Shown here: in pieces, positions 17,801 to 25,649 of the stretch | How positions within the stretch are numbered: position 1 is the stretch's first letter | Layout of the letters: the number at the start of each line of letters is the position of its first letter | DNA from: Chrysochromulina parva | Taxonomy: Eukaryota > Haptophyta > Prymnesiales > Chrysochromulinaceae | Length of the DNA: 37,676 bases | NCBI GenBank assembly: GCA_002887195.1 | Contig: PJAB01000146.1 | Span: 1 to 37,676, forward strand | Direction: 5' to 3' | The notes under the pieces: generated by a model | What the model was told of the DNA's origin: nothing | Database searches by the model: none | What the model saw: only the letters and a program-made list of their open reading frames with translations | Program-made: the position numbers and the translations under genes

Positions 17801-20800
17801 GAGGCCAGTCCCTTGTACCGGGCATGGAGGCGCGTGATCGGCGCGGTGCAGGCTGTGGGGAATGCTGTGCGGCCATTCCTGCAGTCTCCACTCGTGTGGA
17901 TCGTGATGCTCCTCTGCGGCGGACTGATCGGGCTACGCGTCGCGCTCTGGAGCATGCCGGGCACAGTGCCCAGCGCCGTCGCGGGCGTGCTACCGGCGCC
18001 CTGGCTGCCGTACCTCGAAATGCCCCTCGGAGGTTATACCTTCCCGCCACTGCCGCCCCCCGCGCCGCCCGCGCCACCTCCAAGCCCGAAACCCCCCAAC
18101 CCGCCACCGCTCATCTCACTGGACTCTGAACTCTGCCTGCAAGGCGAGATGGTCGACGCGCGCTGCTGGCACCTGACGAAGCCGGGCGAGTCCTGCGCCG
18201 AGGCATGCGGCAGCTACACAGAACTCTTCCGGCTGCCGATCGCGCTCGCCGCGCGCGCGCGTGCGCTTGCACCACCGATCTTTTACGATGCGGACGAGTA
18301 CATCACAACGCGGGAGATGGCCTCCGCCAAAGTGGTGAACGCGCTGAGCTCGCACTATCAGCTGCCCACCGAGAGCCTCGCCCACCTCGACGAGGCCTGC
18401 GAAGGCGCCATGTACCTGTACCTGCCCGAGCTGGGCTCGTGGGACTGCTACGACGGGCAGAGCATCGATGCGGTGGGCATGCCTTTCCAATCGCCATGTG
18501 TGTGCACCGCGGCGCCGGCGGTCAGTTTACGTCTCGGTGCGACATTCGGGGTCGCGTATGGCATCGGCGTGGTCGTGGTGCTCGCGCTGCTGGGCAAGCT
18601 CGTCGACGACCTGATGGCGCGCTTCCGTTTCGGCGCCAACGCCCGCCCGAGCTCGCCGGAGATGAGCGGGTTTGCGGACTCGTTAGAGAGCGGCGGCGGC
18701 GGCGGCGGCGGCGGTGTGCTGTGGCGCTTGAAACTGCTCATGGGAGGCCTGGTGCATCTCGCCGCTCTCACAACCAGCGTACTGATGATCTGGAGCTTCG
18801 TGCTCGCAAGCCAGGTGGCCTTTGCGACCGCCGCGGTCTTTGTGCTCGTGGTGGCGGCCCTAGCCACCCGTATGTACACCGCGTACGACAGGCAGACGCC
18901 CGTGCTGCGGCCCGAGGTGGGTGACACTGTTCGCTTGGCCAAGCTCAGCAAAAAGGGCACGGTTGTCGAGCTTGTCGATCAGACGTTCACGCAGAAGGAA
19001 CGCTCCACCGTCGCCTTTGGCCCCCGCCCCGCCCCCGAGCCCTCGCCGCCGCCAAGCCCGCCACCGAGCCCGCCCTCGCTGTTCGACGAGGAGCGCGAGG
19101 AGCATCCGTATCGCATCGAGGGGCCCGATGGGCAGCTGCTGATGAAATTCCCACTCCAGCAGGGCGTGCTCGTGAACGCGCTCGCGCTCGAGGATCTGTC
19201 TGGCATGACCACATACTACGACGAGCCGTATAGCCATGCGACGAGCGGCGACGAGCTCGACTCGATCCCGGCGGACGCCAAGTGGGTCTTCGTCGGCGCG
19301 TACCGCCAAGGATCCTCCACGATCGCTGTCGGAGCCTTTGGTCGGCGCGAGGAGGTGGTGCGTCGGACGCATCTCGATCCGCGGACAGAGAAGCACGTCG
19401 CACACGAGCACAACGGCGTCTGGTGGTACCGCACTGACGACGCCTCCTTTGGCTTCGCGGCCTCTCCAGACGTGGGCAAGCGTGGCTACCTGGTGGATGC
19501 GTCCAACGAGTCGGACCCAGCACGCCTGAGCTGGGGTCTACATGGGCTCGGAGGCTACCGTGTGGGCACCGCTCTGGGCGTTGGTGCGTGGACCAAGATG
19601 CTCTACTACACCTCACGCTACGGCGCCGAGGAGTACTCTTTGGCGCCCGGCGACGAGAGCCGTTGGCTCTCATCGAGCCCCCCCGCCACGCGCATCGGCG
19701 CGGGCGGGATTCAACGCTCAAACCGCCCGGCATCTCGCCAAGCTCCGCCCTCGCCGCCGCCTTCGCCCCCAGTGGACGGCTCTTCCTCGCCGCCGCCCTC
19801 AAAGCGCCGCACCTCGATCGCCTCCGCTCGCTCCTATCTCGCTGAGCGGCTGCAGTCGTCGCGTGCGCCCACCACGCCCGCCGAGGCGGCTACGAGCAGC
19901 ACGTATCAACATCCGAGCTCTGCTGCCGCGGCCGCCGTCAGCACGCCTAACCTGTCCCATGGGTATCTCGCGTGTGCGGCCAGCCTGCAGCACGAGAAGA
20001 TCGACCGCTCGCTCCCGCCGCCGCCCAACGCGCCCTTCTCGCCTCTGATTCCCTCGGTGAGCAACGGCTCGCTCGTGGGCCTCGGCTCGATCTGGCTGAA
20101 CGCGGTCACGACCAACGACCTGGCGTTGATGACGAAGCACTACGAGGTGCCCTACAGCCATGCGACGACCGCGTACCACCTCGACACGATCCCGTCGCAC
20201 GCCGAGTGGGTCTTCGTCGGCGCGCGGGAGGCTGGCGCGAACGCGGTCGCCCTTGGCGCCTTCGGTAAGCGCGACGACGTGCTTCGTCGCACGCCTCACA
20301 ACGAGCCGCACGAGCACAACGGCGTCTGGTGGTACCGCACTGACGGTTACTCGTTTGGCTTTGCGCCGAATAGCGAGCTGCAGCAGTACCGCGCGGACTC
20401 GATGAACCCGCGCGACCCGCAGCGGCTCTCGTGGCATTTGCAAGGCGACGGCGGCTGGCGCGCTGGCCAATACACCGACCTCAACGGCGAGACGCCGTGG
20501 CGCAAGCTCATCTGCTATGGATCGGACCCTGACTGGTTCACAGCCGCCGAGGTGGGCGCGCTCTCCGTGCACCAGCTGGCGAGCGAGGAGGCGAGACTTG
20601 CGGGCGCGAGGCCCGTGCAGCATGCCTCAGCCAAGGCCCGTCTCCCCAAACTGCCGTCGACCCCAGCCGTCGCCCCAGTGGCGCTGCACGGCCCCAGAGG
20701 CGCTTCACCGCCGAGGGTCCTCAAGACAGTCCAGATGCAGCCAAATCTAAGTCCTCAAGACAGACCAAATCCAAGCTTGATTGTGGCCCTCGCCGAAAGC

Positions 20801-21901
20801 ACGGTCAATAGCGTCGGACTCGCGGTGCCCGTCGAGGCCTTCCGCTCGGCCCTGGCGCAGAAGCGTGAGTCGCCCAAATATGGGTTGCTCGCGGCGACCA
20901 CGTCCATCCTCCAGTGCGGCCCGATGGTGGTCCTGGTCCTCATCTACTGCGATGACAACGAGTACCTTAAGGTGCGGCACGAGCAGCCGATCGTGTTGGT
21001 TTCGGCGCTCGTCTCCTTCGCGACGCTTGTGCTCAGCCTGACCGACCTCACCACAAGCGAGGCCACCTCAGCCGGCCTCCGAGTGCGCGACGAGTACGTA
21101 CGCTCCGCCCAAGTGAACACCCTCATGGCCGTCTACTTCACGGCGGATGCCACCCTGCGCGCGCTCGCGTTGCTCGTGCTCGGCTCGGCGCTCGGCCGCT
21201 TGCTCGACTTGGTGGCGATCTCCGCCGTGCTCGCCGCCTTCGGCTGGCAGTGGCTGCGCGTACTCTGCAACGGCGGCTTGCGCGCCGCGTGCGCCGTCAT
21301 CTGTGAGCGACGGCGGTTTCTTGAGACGTTTCTACGCGCGGTGCTGCCGCTGATCGCGCCTACCGTGCTGCAGCAGCAAACGTCGGCGCAGCGGCGCACG
21401 GAGATGATCTTCTCATCAGCCATCTGCGCCGCGATGGTCCTCGTGCCCTGCCTGCCGGCCACGATGGAGTACATGCCTCACCCGCTTCCGTGGGGAGATG
21501 ACGTGGAGACGCACGCAGTCGCACTCCTCAGCTTCGCACTCGCAGCCAAGTACCTCACCTTCGCCCTCGGCGCTTTCCCTGCCCTGAGCGACGACGCCTA
21601 CGGCGTCATCGGCGTCGGTGCGGCTGTTAAGGAAGTGGGCCGTGAGGCGATCAGCCAGCGCAGCGTCGGCGACTCGCTCCAGGCGCCCGCCTACCTACCA
21701 GAGCCCGATTGGTTTGCCTTCACACCAGGCCGTGGACCGATCGGCTCGCTCTGCATGTGGGCCGTTGAGGCCGTGTACTGCACGCTCGTGGTGCTTACGC
21801 TCGGGTTGTGCGGCCGGCGCTCGGACGGCACCTACTGGGGCAGCTACTCCAAGCCGTCGGCCTCGCCCGAGGTGCCCTACTCTCAGCTGCTCGAGGCGTG
21901 A
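14843..21901 (+). CDS. membrane-spanning kinesin: motor fused to multi-pass, Cys-rich and repeat domains
   Basis: A continuous ORF of 2,352 codons. Residues 1-200: basic leader plus a small SH3-like stretch (about 89-145). About 214-560: a complete kinesin motor with P-loop GQTGSGKT (307-314), switch I 'SSRSH' (about 422), switch II 'DLAGSE' (457-462) and the closing 'LQYAARAKQIANR'. All ATP-site motifs are intact, so it should hydrolyse ATP and bind microtubules. Hydrophobic spans follow near 622-660 and 740-760. Then Cys-rich module 1 (775-912), spans near 920-952 and 1014-1038, Cys-rich module 2 (1093-1226), and spans near 1231-1257 and 1292-1345. Next are two copies of an unrecognised domain with the core 'HEHNGVWWYRT' (about 1441-1592 and 1743-1896), and a C-terminal multi-pass region (about 2011-2352). 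Pro-rich linkers separate the modules. In the family view, membrane-integral kinesins are rare. Internal in-frame introns cannot be excluded. The start could also be one of several later ATGs before the motor. Confidence 0.85.
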   Translation: MVPRNFTFVWANFRAAVREQVACMASQPMSTCMSSREPQSAINNKSPGRQRRAKTHRGGLGSGAGTAKEGMTFVSSTAAGRPHPGRRMILRVQGARQELAGKAVIVEREDPATGRWGVRLQDGSNQFIVVAAAELMLPAGGEPVEADGIADMVAGACAGVASPMPSRASPSVQRQARPQPTLSPRPEEEEAVPPETERAPAPRTARTARATARETNVRVGVRCRPMSRSERKAREQNVVLLDPSQPSLICLQQPLCDGDTSSPQKSIFAYDHLFNHLSSSEALYEELAAPLVDGIFDGYNATILAYGQTGSGKTHSMMGTPDDPGVIPRVADAVFDKVDLLEDGRSVRVCASYLQIYREIVHDLLVDDASGVDLKVRRDPKLGTYVQGLTEHQIEDAAGLAEIIERGNKKRAVASTFMNAESSRSHAIVIIRVEQEIEFYAGSSQKKRVFAKMCLVDLAGSERAKKSGAQDETLQEAIAINQSLSALGNVINALTDPRASKAQVVPYRASKLTQILEQSLGGNANTAMLATIAPTASNYAETLQTLQYAARAKQIANRAAANAYTFEEPPELKPPPETLAVAVTQVFSDATETVATFTEPVTTQAAVLRTSLCDCFEGCGRWMCWLLLYTRWMILSILILPFQLLYGLLKGLGTALWWLVVEGPTATCVALYGAVLAGARACASAPGAARAAISVALEACAMGVSRGVETCVLGTARILVQLAEMAERLSGDFFSSAQRHPVLVAAGVFLVWQTLAMYGYYDARIHPRPPPPPPAFTWAAQCAEWREAHQCPGGGAAVGDECWLLAKEDESCTAACASVGGFDEEATSVGSGRPAVVACLNELTLAGMLPLSGWDSASYEHVAFDEASTCAGLTLLYKTGPTAPSLWHCFANLKPTDPPPAGLHARSPCKCLPAPPSPPELIPLLTAALPPYQLLFALGLMALLIIAHVVRRCLEAQAEQAHKEAVVDGPSAATLKKRAKAEKAAREASPLYRAWRRVIGAVQAVGNAVRPFLQSPLVWIVMLLCGGLIGLRVALWSMPGTVPSAVAGVLPAPWLPYLEMPLGGYTFPPLPPPAPPAPPPSPKPPNPPPLISLDSELCLQGEMVDARCWHLTKPGESCAEACGSYTELFRLPIALAARARALAPPIFYDADEYITTREMASAKVVNALSSHYQLPTESLAHLDEACEGAMYLYLPELGSWDCYDGQSIDAVGMPFQSPCVCTAAPAVSLRLGATFGVAYGIGVVVVLALLGKLVDDLMARFRFGANARPSSPEMSGFADSLESGGGGGGGGVLWRLKLLMGGLVHLAALTTSVLMIWSFVLASQVAFATAAVFVLVVAALATRMYTAYDRQTPVLRPEVGDTVRLAKLSKKGTVVELVDQTFTQKERSTVAFGPRPAPEPSPPPSPPPSPPSLFDEEREEHPYRIEGPDGQLLMKFPLQQGVLVNALALEDLSGMTTYYDEPYSHATSGDELDSIPADAKWVFVGAYRQGSSTIAVGAFGRREEVVRRTHLDPRTEKHVAHEHNGVWWYRTDDASFGFAASPDVGKRGYLVDASNESDPARLSWGLHGLGGYRVGTALGVGAWTKMLYYTSRYGAEEYSLAPGDESRWLSSSPPATRIGAGGIQRSNRPASRQAPPSPPPSPPVDGSSSPPPSKRRTSIASARSYLAERLQSSRAPTTPAEAATSSTYQHPSSAAAAAVSTPNLSHGYLACAASLQHEKIDRSLPPPPNAPFSPLIPSVSNGSLVGLGSIWLNAVTTNDLALMTKHYEVPYSHATTAYHLDTIPSHAEWVFVGAREAGANAVALGAFGKRDDVLRRTPHNEPHEHNGVWWYRTDGYSFGFAPNSELQQYRADSMNPRDPQRLSWHLQGDGGWRAGQYTDLNGETPWRKLICYGSDPDWFTAAEVGALSVHQLASEEARLAGARPVQHASAKARLPKLPSTPAVAPVALHGPRGASPPRVLKTVQMQPNLSPQDRPNPSLIVALAESTVNSVGLAVPVEAFRSALAQKRESPKYGLLAATTSILQCGPMVVLVLIYCDDNEYLKVRHEQPIVLVSALVSFATLVLSLTDLTTSEATSAGLRVRDEYVRSAQVNTLMAVYFTADATLRALALLVLGSALGRLLDLVAISAVLAAFGWQWLRVLCNGGLRAACAVICERRRFLETFLRAVLPLIAPTVLQQQTSAQRRTEMIFSSAICAAMVLVPCLPATMEYMPHPLPWGDDVETHAVALLSFALAAKYLTFALGAFPALSDDAYGVIGVGAAVKEVGREAISQRSVGDSLQAPAYLPEPDWFAFTPGRGPIGSLCMWAVEAVYCTLVVLTLGLCGRRSDGTYWGSYSKPSASPEVPYSQLLEA

Positions 21902-22316
21902 TTCGAAGCGAGCGTGTCACACGTGACGGCCTCAGAGCTCAGTTTTGTCTTCGACAGCGAACAGGCGGTTTGCGTGCGTTGCGGTGAGTCTCGAGCCACG
22001 TGTGTGCAGATCGAGACTCGGAGAGTTCCAGAGACGGATGTACGTGTATATCGACACTGACCGCGCCGACCATCGACGCCGCGGAGAGAGGCGAGAGACA
22101 GTTCTACCGATTTTTTGGGTACGCGCGCGCGGAGATCGAGATGTGACTAACTATCAAGTTGGTATGTGGTATGTGGTGTGATACTTGCCACTTTCCGTTG
22201 TTGTTGTCGGTTCTCTAAGTTCCATCGCTCTGACGATTAAGACTCTGGGTCGAGACTCTCCGGGCGCAACGGTCGCGCTCGCTCCGCGCCTTTCTCTCAA
22301 TAGAATCTCGAGACCA
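21902..22316. other. intergenic, no gene seen
   Basis: About 415 bases between the 3' end of the kinesin gene and the 3' end of the minus-strand H-protein-like gene. No coding frame or repeat of note; it must hold both 3' ends. Confidence 0.5.
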
Positions 22317-22850
22317 TCACCCGTACGAGGTGTAACCCAGACGAGCTGCATCGTCCTCGTCGCCGAAAAGCCCCGGACCCTGCTCTTGAACTACCTTGAG
22401 GTACTCAGATTCGGTTAGGAGCGAGGACGACTGCAGATCACCGTCAAGGATCAGCTCAACAAGCCAATCTTTCTCCTCAATGTCTCGCACGGGAAGTGCC
22501 TCGTTGACGCTTGCCACCGTGCCGGAGACAGGCCAATAGACCCGCTTGCGTCCTGCAATGTTGGCCCATGTCGTGTGGTAAAGCTCATCACCGTCGCTGA
22601 TCTTCATCGCCTCCCAGTCGATTCCGAAGAGCACGGCGTCCACAGAGCATTCGCGATGCCCAACAGGTGATGAAAACTCAATGGCCGTCGCTTCCCCCAC
22701 ATCTTGCAGCCCGCGGCGCGTCAGACCAATGCGGCAGCGCGCGTCGGCCATGATGCGTACCCACGCGTGCGATCTCGGACAGAAGCGCGTTGCGGCCGTG
22801 GAGCTGCTCGACAAAGCTCGTCGCATGACGGAGTTTCTTCGCCCGAGCAT
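22317..22850 (-). CDS. glycine cleavage H-protein-like, probably mitochondrial
   Basis: 177 residues. The start (Arg/Ser/Ala-rich, no acidic residues in the first 30) looks like a mitochondrial transit peptide. 'RSHAWVRI', 'RIGLTRRGLQDVGEATAIEF' and 'WPVSGTVASVNEALP' then follow the order of conserved blocks in glycine-cleavage H protein, which carries the aminomethyl group on a lipoyl-lysine. The likely lipoyl site is K83 in 'EAMKI', corresponding to the family's E-S-V-K-A. About 20 extra residues ('SDGDELYHTTWANIAG' region) separate it from the 'PVSG' turn, which in standard H proteins follows within ten. If the alignment is instead anchored on 'PVSG' without an insertion, the lipoyl Lys would be Ala. 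So this is either a divergent H protein or a related lipoyl-fold protein of another role. The acidic C-terminal extension is also unusual. Confidence 0.65.
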   Translation of the reverse strand: MLGRRNSVMRRALSSSSTAATRFCPRSHAWVRIMADARCRIGLTRRGLQDVGEATAIEFSSPVGHRECSVDAVLFGIDWEAMKISDGDELYHTTWANIAGRKRVYWPVSGTVASVNEALPVRDIEEKDWLVELILDGDLQSSSLLTESEYLKVVQEQGPGLFGDEDDAARLGYTSYG

Positions 22851-23181
22851 GACATTTCCTGGAAGCGCCCATCACGACGCGTTTGCATCCGCGCTAAAAG
22901 GACATGCCCGCCTCGTCAACTGTATCTCACCACGTAAAATGGGCTTGCTGCTTCGAAAAATTACTGTCAGACGGCGCAACACCACCGCCACACGGATGGA
23001 GGTCCCGGGGTGCTCCCGCACCTGGGGAAGTCGGGGATAAGGCAGGATAAGGGGATGCTCGCGCGCGTGCGCGTGCGGTGTACGTGCGGTGCGTCGCCGT
23101 CGTCGGACCCTATCGGCGTGCGGTGTGTGTGCGGGGAGCGATCGAGAGTAGCGGCAAAGAGTGCATCCATCATCGAATCCA
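22851..23181. other. intergenic, no gene seen
   Basis: About 330 bases holding the upstream region of the H-like gene and the 3' end of the NTF2-like gene, both on the minus strand. No convincing coding frame or repeat. Confidence 0.45.
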
Positions 23182-23598
23182 TCAGGCATGTGTTACGAGA
23201 GGGTGAGCTCGTGACCCTCCCCTGCGTCGCATGCGCTGCTTGGATTGCAGGACGGGCCCGCGCGAGTACGCGACGCGCACAATGAGTCCATTTTCATCAA
23301 AGGTGAGCGCATCTTGTGCATCAACCACTGATGTTTGTCCTTTATCGATCCACAACCTCTGGTAGTCGATCAGGACGTTGTTGCCCTTCACCTTGGGGAC
23401 CATGTAGGAACTCACGTCGTGGTGGACGTCCTCGAGGTTGGAAAAGTAGTCGTCAAACCCCTCGAGGTTGGGGTGATACTCTTTGAGGCTGCACGGCGTA
23501 GCGCAGAGTTCTTCGATGCCTGCGGTGTTGTGGTCGTTCACGCGCTCGACGTAGAGGCGCGCGAGCGCCGCGTACCACATGGGCTGAACGGTGGCCAT
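23182..23598 (-). CDS. NTF2-like / SnoaL-fold protein
   Basis: 138 residues from the ATG at 23598. An ATG at 23679 is in frame, but it overlaps a TATA-like box (23678-23686), so transcription should begin nearer 23655 and use the later ATG. The sequence follows the NTF2-like cone fold: a first helix with 'LARLYVERVNDHNTAGIEELC', then 'YHPNLEGFDDYFSNLEDVHHD', then strands with 'LIDYQRLWIDKG', 'ALTFDENGLIVRVAYSRGP'. Members of this fold act as small-molecule isomerases, polyketide cyclases or plain binding proteins, and no specific activity can be read here. The last 25 residues are basic and outside the fold. No targeting signal is obvious. Confidence 0.6.
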   Translation of the reverse strand: MATVQPMWYAALARLYVERVNDHNTAGIEELCATPCSLKEYHPNLEGFDDYFSNLEDVHHDVSSYMVPKVKGNNVLIDYQRLWIDKGQTSVVDAQDALTFDENGLIVRVAYSRGPVLQSKQRMRRRGGSRAHPLVTHA

Positions 23599-23677
23599 CG
23601 AGATGTCAAGTTTGTACGCGCAAAGAAGGGCAAGGGGTGAACAGCGCGTAAGGACGGACTGCGTTCCGCGGTTATGC

Positions 23678-23686
23678 ATCTATAGG
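23678..23686 (-). promoter_or_regulatory. TATA-like box of the NTF2-like gene
   Basis: Minus-strand CTATAGATG, about 80 bases upstream of the preferred start at 23598. It overlaps the alternative ATG at 23679, which argues against that start. Confidence 0.3.
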
Positions 23687-23916
23687 GTGTGCTGCACCGT
23701 CATTTACAACATAACGGACTCGGACTCGTCAATGACGAAATTCTGTGCGAAAGAGGGACTAGATGTATAAGAGCCGCTCTCACTGCATGCCAAAAATACG
23801 AATTCTGGTAGAGGCGCAATCGGCCGGCGTGTACGAACCAGGACCGAACCGGGACTCTAGCAACTAGGCCCCATCCACTCGTCCTTCTGACACTGTTCGT
23901 ATACTATGCCACGCTG

Positions 23917-25290
23917 CTAGACGACCTCTCTTTCGACGTGTAGGTGTTCACGGTGAGATCGATGCCACGGTTGGCGCCTCCGTGGCGAGTGCTGGCCGTG
24001 CTCCTCAAGTGTGCGGCTGGCCCAGGTGGCTTCAAGCCCTTGCAGCTTGCGCCGCTGCGCATGCTGCAGCTGCTTTTTGTCGCGCATGAATTGCTGCAGC
24101 TGCTTTTTGTCGCGCAGCCCGCGGCCCTCGCGTCTGCGGCTGCGCCCAGTGCCTGCGCAGCCCATGCGACAGCCGTCCACCAGCACGGCCGCGCTGTCAT
24201 CGGGACGCGCCGGCTCTTCTGTGGTGCCGCTGCGGTTGTTGGCCGGGGCGCACGCGGCCGCAAGTAACACTCCATCCTCCCGCCCGAGATCGTGGACATC
24301 CCTGCACTGCGGAGCGACCATCGCTTTGGCCGGCGAGCTCTTGCCAGCAGCGGACTGGGCAATGCGGCGTCGGGACGGCGGACTGGGCGATGGGGGACAG
24401 CGATGAGCGGCCACAGCACGACCAAGCCGGCACGCCTCAACCGCTGAGCGCGCGGTAAGGAGACCCATCATGCCAGGAGGCATCGCGCACGGCTCAAAGG
24501 CAAACACACGCATGCCATCACGTACGGCCTGGGCACGCGCATCGCTGAGGATGGCGCGCCCTGGACGCCGAAATTCGTCTCGAGGACCTTCATCAATTAG
24601 CCATGCCGCGGCGAGCCGAACGCCTTTGCTGCTTGTTGTCGTCGCATTGATGAGCAGCATTTCAGTGGGCAAGCAGCGTGCACTCTGGGCTGTGGGAGCA
24701 GCCACTGTCCCACTGCCTGCTGCGGTCGTCTCAGAGTCAAAGAGCGCCATGACGAAGCCGAGGCCGACTGGCAAAGCACCCACGCCGAGCGCCAACAGCA
24801 TGCATGCACAGCGATACAACGGTGACCACACGACAGCCTCCGCCCGATGCTTCCTGCGGCTAAGAGTGGTGTACAGCGGCTGCAATGATGGTGATCCTGG
24901 CGATCTGATGACGTCGCGCACCGACACGGATCCAAGCGAATCCCGGGACGCGAGAATAATGTCGCGCACTGAGACGGACTCAAGCGGCCCGTGACGGACC
25001 GGTGCCTGAACCCCTTCGAGGAGATTCGCGCGAGTACCGGCAGCGAGCGACGCGAGCGCGGATACGCGCGTGGTTTGTGTGCCGCCGCGTGTTGTCGTCG
25101 GCATGGCAAGCGCTCGCCAGCCGCAAGCACGCCTGGAGGTCACCCCGCCCCCGCGGAGGCTAGCCCCAAGGCCAAGCGATCCTTCGTGCGGTTCTGGTGG
25201 TTTCGTTTTGCAGTTTCGTGTGTCCCTCCCGAGCACGGGGTTGTCTCTCGTGAATTTGAATCGTCGGGACACCATCTTTCGAAGAGGCAT
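23917..25290 (-). CDS. unknown single-pass membrane protein
   Basis: 457 residues if the first ATG is used. The first 60 residues are basic and could be untranslated; an ATG about 63 codons in ('MPTTTRGGTQ') is an alternative. Two related 'SVSVRD-I' phrases occur near residues 105-130. One clear hydrophobic span lies at about 158-183 ('LLALGVGALPVGLGFVMALF'), followed by a Cys-containing region with a possible N-glycosylation site ('INATTT'). Near the end, 'RDKKQLQ' is repeated in a Gln/Lys-rich helix. The C-terminal 40 residues are Arg/His-rich and may lie beyond an unseen splice site. No family recognised. Confidence 0.4.
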   Translation of the reverse strand: MPLRKMVSRRFKFTRDNPVLGRDTRNCKTKPPEPHEGSLGLGASLRGGGVTSRRACGWRALAMPTTTRGGTQTTRVSALASLAAGTRANLLEGVQAPVRHGPLESVSVRDIILASRDSLGSVSVRDVIRSPGSPSLQPLYTTLSRRKHRAEAVVWSPLYRCACMLLALGVGALPVGLGFVMALFDSETTAAGSGTVAAPTAQSARCLPTEMLLINATTTSSKGVRLAAAWLIDEGPRDEFRRPGRAILSDARAQAVRDGMRVFAFEPCAMPPGMMGLLTARSAVEACRLGRAVAAHRCPPSPSPPSRRRIAQSAAGKSSPAKAMVAPQCRDVHDLGREDGVLLAAACAPANNRSGTTEEPARPDDSAAVLVDGCRMGCAGTGRSRRREGRGLRDKKQLQQFMRDKKQLQHAQRRKLQGLEATWASRTLEEHGQHSPRRRQPWHRSHREHLHVEREVV

Positions 25291-25649
25291 GACAGGCTAG
25301 TGACACAGGGGATACTCCCCCAGGACGCGGGTGGGTCTAAATAGAGTGTGTCTTAAAAAGAGAGAGGACGCGCAGCGGGGGACGGACTAAGGACGGACGC
25401 GGCTTCCGCGAATACCTACTTAATCTAGACGAGACGTATAAACGGAATGAACGAACCGCGGCGATTCCCCGCGGGTCTCGGTCTGAGTGTGGTCTTCCAC
25501 TCCCACCACACTACGTCGTACGAGTCGGGAGACACATCAAATTCGCCCCCCGAGCCCAGCCGGCAGGCCCACGTCGCCACGTTCGCTCCCGTGCAGCTCG
25601 AGCCATCTGTGCATCTCCCTTGCAGCGCTCTCCCTAGTGACTGCAGGGC
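25291..25649. other. intergenic with possible minus-strand promoter
   Basis: On the minus strand a CTATTTAG sequence around 25341-25348 lies about 50 bases upstream of the unknown membrane-protein gene and could act as its TATA element. No coding frame is convincing. Confidence 0.35.

Noticed and set aside
23766..23773. TATAAGAG on the plus strand, identical to the box at 830
   Set aside because: No plus-strand gene starts within several kilobases downstream, so there is no support for promoter function.
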